Assembly (NCBI GenBank): GCA_963930655.1
Contig: OZ005612.1
Span: 4,221,001-4,285,000 of the forward strand
From: Myrica gale
Lineage: Eukaryota > Streptophyta > Magnoliopsida > Fagales > Myricaceae
Length of the DNA: 64,000 bases
Direction: 5' to 3'
Shown: positions 61,535-64,000 of the stretch, in pieces
Layout of the letters: every line of letters begins with the position of its first letter
How positions within the stretch are numbered: position 1 is the stretch's first letter
Made by a program: the position numbers and the translations under genes
Notes under the pieces: generated by a model
Told to the model about the DNA's origin: nothing
Seen by the model: only the letters and a program-made list of their open reading frames with translations
Database searches by the model: none

Positions 61535-64000
61535 ATGGATAAGTTTGTCACAAGAACGTCACGCAGCGTGGAGTCGTCTAACACTCCTAACGTGACTACT
61601 AGTTCCGAAACGGATATTAATTCAAAGAGACCTCGCATTACATTTAGTCCGGATGATATTGTTGCTGACCCAGGATTACGTAAACCCATTGAAGAATATG
61701 ATGTTGGGATTAGAGATCAGGTCCGTAGGGAATTTTTGATTAAAGGCCCTTTTCAACCGCTAGGCCATGATTTTCCCAAGAAGCAATACGGACAAGAAAT
61801 GAGAGGTTTTAGGGAGGTATGGTTTAAAGATTTCGATTGGTTGGAATATAGTGTATCAAAGGATGAAGCATATTGTCTGTGGTGTTATCTGTTTAGGCGA
61901 CGTAGAGGAGGGCAGGCCGGGGGAGATAAGTTTACATCCGTTGGATTTAGTAACTGGAAAAAGGCATATGAGGTATTTGGTCAACATGTTGGTGTACATG
62001 ATAGTGCTCACAATGAAGCTAGAAGACTATGTGAAGCACTCGTAAATCAGCGACAAAGTGTGTCGCATATGTTATCAGCACACGGGCGCGAGGAAGAGAA
62101 TGCTTATCGCATTCGTTTAACAGCGGTTCTAGATGCCATTCGTTTTCTTTTGGGGCAAGGATTAGATTTTCGTGGTCATGACGAGTCTAGGAGTTCAAGA
62201 AAGAAGGGCAATTTCCTTGAGCTTTTGAACGTGTTTTGCGAACGTGAAGAAAAGGTTGCTAAGACACTTAAGACTAATGCTCCTGGAAACAACCAAATGA
62301 CTTCTCCAAAAGTGCAGAAGGAAATGGTGAGTGCTTGTGCAGCTAAGACCACACTTGCTATCCTTGAAGAAATTGGAGATGCTTGTTATTCTATTATGGT
62401 TGATGAATCTCGAGACAATTCAGTCAAGGAGCAAATGGCAGTGGTTTTGAGATTTGTAAACAAGCGTGGACAGGTGATTGAAAGGTTTCTTGGCGTGGAA
62501 CATGTTTCTAATACTTGCTCTGAAACTTTGAAAAAAACTATAGACAAGTTGTTTGCAAGACATGGGTTGTCAATATCCAGATTGAGAGGTCAAGGGTATG
62601 ATGGGGCATCAAACATGCGAGGCGAGTTCAATGGCTTGAAGTCGCTCATTTTGAAGGATAATCCTTCTGCTATCTACATCCATTGTTTTGCTCACCAACT
62701 TCAATTGGCTATTGTGACTATTGCACGAGATAACTTGCAAGTTGATGCTTTTTTTACTTATATTTCCCAGATTGTGAATATGGTTGGAGCTTCATGTAAA
62801 AGAAAAGATGCTCTTCGGGAAAGCTTTCATGAGAAGATAGTGGAACGGTTGGAAAATGGAGAGATTTCTAGTGGAAGGGGCAAAAATCAAGAAACTAGTC
62901 TTGCACGACCAGATGATTACTATATTTCATTACAATACTAATAGACTTATTGTTTTTTTCTTTGTTTATAAGTTTATAAATTATAATTCTTATAATATTG
63001 CAGGTGACACTCGTTGGGGTTCGTACCACCTTACAATAATCCGTCTCTTTACTATGTGGTCATCAGTATTGGAAGTGCTTGAAAACATAAAAAATGATGG
63101 TACTCACCACGAAAATAGGTCCAATGCTATGAGTTTGATGGATAAGATGCTAAGTTATGAGTTTGTATTCACTATGCATTTATTGAAGAATATAATGGGA
63201 ATTACAAACGAACTGTCACAGGCCTTACAACGAAAGGATCAAGACATAGTTAATGCTATGGGTTTGGTTGAAGTTGTGAAGGAACAGTTGCAAGAATTCA
63301 GAGAAAGAGAATGAGATATATTTTTGGAAGAAGTCAATACTTTTTGTGTGGATAATTGTGTTAGTGTGCCTAACATGGAAGACATTATACTAACTCGTAG
63401 TCGTAAGAGGCATGGAGGGCAAACTATTACTTATTTCCATTTTTTTCGTGTGGAAGTGTTTTGCCAGGTTATTGATTTGATCAGTCAAGAGTTGGATAAT
63501 CGCTTCACAGAAGCAGGTACGGAGTTACTTCTTTGCTTAGCATGTCTTGATCCAAAAAACTCGTTTTCAGCGTTTGATCATGCTAAGTTACTACGTCTTG
63601 CTGAGCTTTATCCAGAAGATTTCAGAGCAGATGACAAGTTGATACTTAAAAATCAGCTTAACACTTATATTAGAGATGTTAGAAGAAATGTTGCATTTTC
63701 TGGGCTTCAAGATATTGGAAGTCTTGCTATGAAGATGGTTGAGACCAAAAAGAATAATTTATTTCCATTAGTTTATCGACTTGTTGAGTTGGCATTTATC
63801 TTACCAGTTGCGACTGCAACCGTTGAAAGAACGTTTTCTGCCATGAACATTATCAAGAGTGATTTGCGTAATAGCATGGGGGATGAATGGATGAATGATT
63901 GCATGATAGTGTACATCGAGCATGATGTTTTTATGGATATTGAGAACGAAGCCGTTTTGCAACATTTTCAAAAGATGCAAAATCGTAGGATGCAATTGTC
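61535..64000 (+). pseudogene. TTF/DUF4371/hATC transposase, inactivated by donor loss and one stop
   Basis: Exon 1 (61535-62912, 459 full codons) holds a TTF-type zinc finger (FDWLEYSVSKDEAYCLWCYL), a DUF4371 region with the first catalytic-type Asp (MVDESRDNS) and GYDGASNMRG, and CFAHQLQLA. Exon 2 starts at 63004 (GDTRWGS) and stays open to the end except for TGA at 63312, where relatives have Trp. The hATC dimerisation block (ATVERTFSAMNIIKSDLRN) is near 63820. The intron 62913-63003 has a normal acceptor but starts ATGATT instead of GTGATT, so the donor is lost. Phase across it is otherwise perfect. The gene is 3' incomplete in this window. Confidence 0.88.

Larger units (their letters stand above)
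59919..64000 (+). mobile_element. Large hAT transposon (CAGTGGCGG end), continuing past the window
   Basis: The left end CAGTGGCGGAAGG is typical of plant hAT elements that encode TTF-type transposases. The terminal zone has a perfect hairpin (GGGGTAGCGGCC and its inverse around 59936-59967) and a GC/AT patchwork up to ~60.47 kb, including (AT)n at 60193-60227. A transcribed leader with an intron probably precedes the transposase start at 61535 (acceptor TTTAG at 61531). At least 4.1 kb is present; the right end lies outside. Confidence 0.85.

Overview
The window is nuclear DNA of a flowering plant, most likely a woody eudicot. It is AT-rich with many introns, and it carries plant-only gene families (a TOPLESS-type corepressor, a PR-1 relative, a TPS-b type terpene synthase) plus a dense load of plant transposons. 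The species cannot be told from the sequence. Gene models were built by hand: protein-family matches located the exons, and GT/AG sites and reading phase were then followed so that the exons add up to an open frame.

Layout. At 0.26-0.81 kb lies a frame-broken PR-1-like gene (-), followed by a GC-rich retroelement and a Mutator-type MITE. A complete PWWP/Tudor-like chromatin gene of four exons (-) occupies 3.75-10.03 kb. A 3 kb spacer with nested MITEs separates it from a head-to-head gene for an acidic, SAP-like nuclear protein (+, 13.04-16.08 kb), whose promoter has an exact match to the M-phase MSA element. After a MITE- and repeat-filled stretch comes an intact 25-exon TOPLESS-related corepressor gene (-, 18.97-37.20 kb, 1139 codons). 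Its 8 kb intron 18 has collected at least four LINE pieces and two Mutator-MITE sequences. From 37.2 to 50.7 kb there is no intact gene: a hAT MITE packed with GGTCCGGACC motifs, a Mutator MITE with a perfect 9-bp target duplication, a CACTA-like end, an unidentified ORF and a dead hAT/BED transposase. A complete seven-exon PPP4R2-like phosphatase-subunit gene (+) fills 50.71-57.04 kb. Facing it, a monoterpene-synthase-type gene (-, 57.76-59.92 kb) keeps only its last five exons. It is cut inside the next exon by a large hAT element that runs off the right edge and encodes a TTF/DUF4371/hATC transposase, itself disabled by a lost splice donor and a stop codon.

How the genes relate. There is no operon-like organisation. 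Two of the intact genes (PWWP protein and TOPLESS-related corepressor) act on chromatin or transcription, one is probably nuclear and mitotic, and one is a regulatory subunit of protein phosphatase 4; their proximity is probably chance. The clearest themes are transposon history inside a conserved gene's intron and the splitting of a terpene-synthase gene by a transposon. I found no convincing undescribed molecular system. The most checkable novelties are the TPS/hAT junction, the matched G-to-A decay of the two largest transposons, several long hairpin-forming MITEs, and complementary GA/CT tracts that bracket exon 1 of the PWWP gene.
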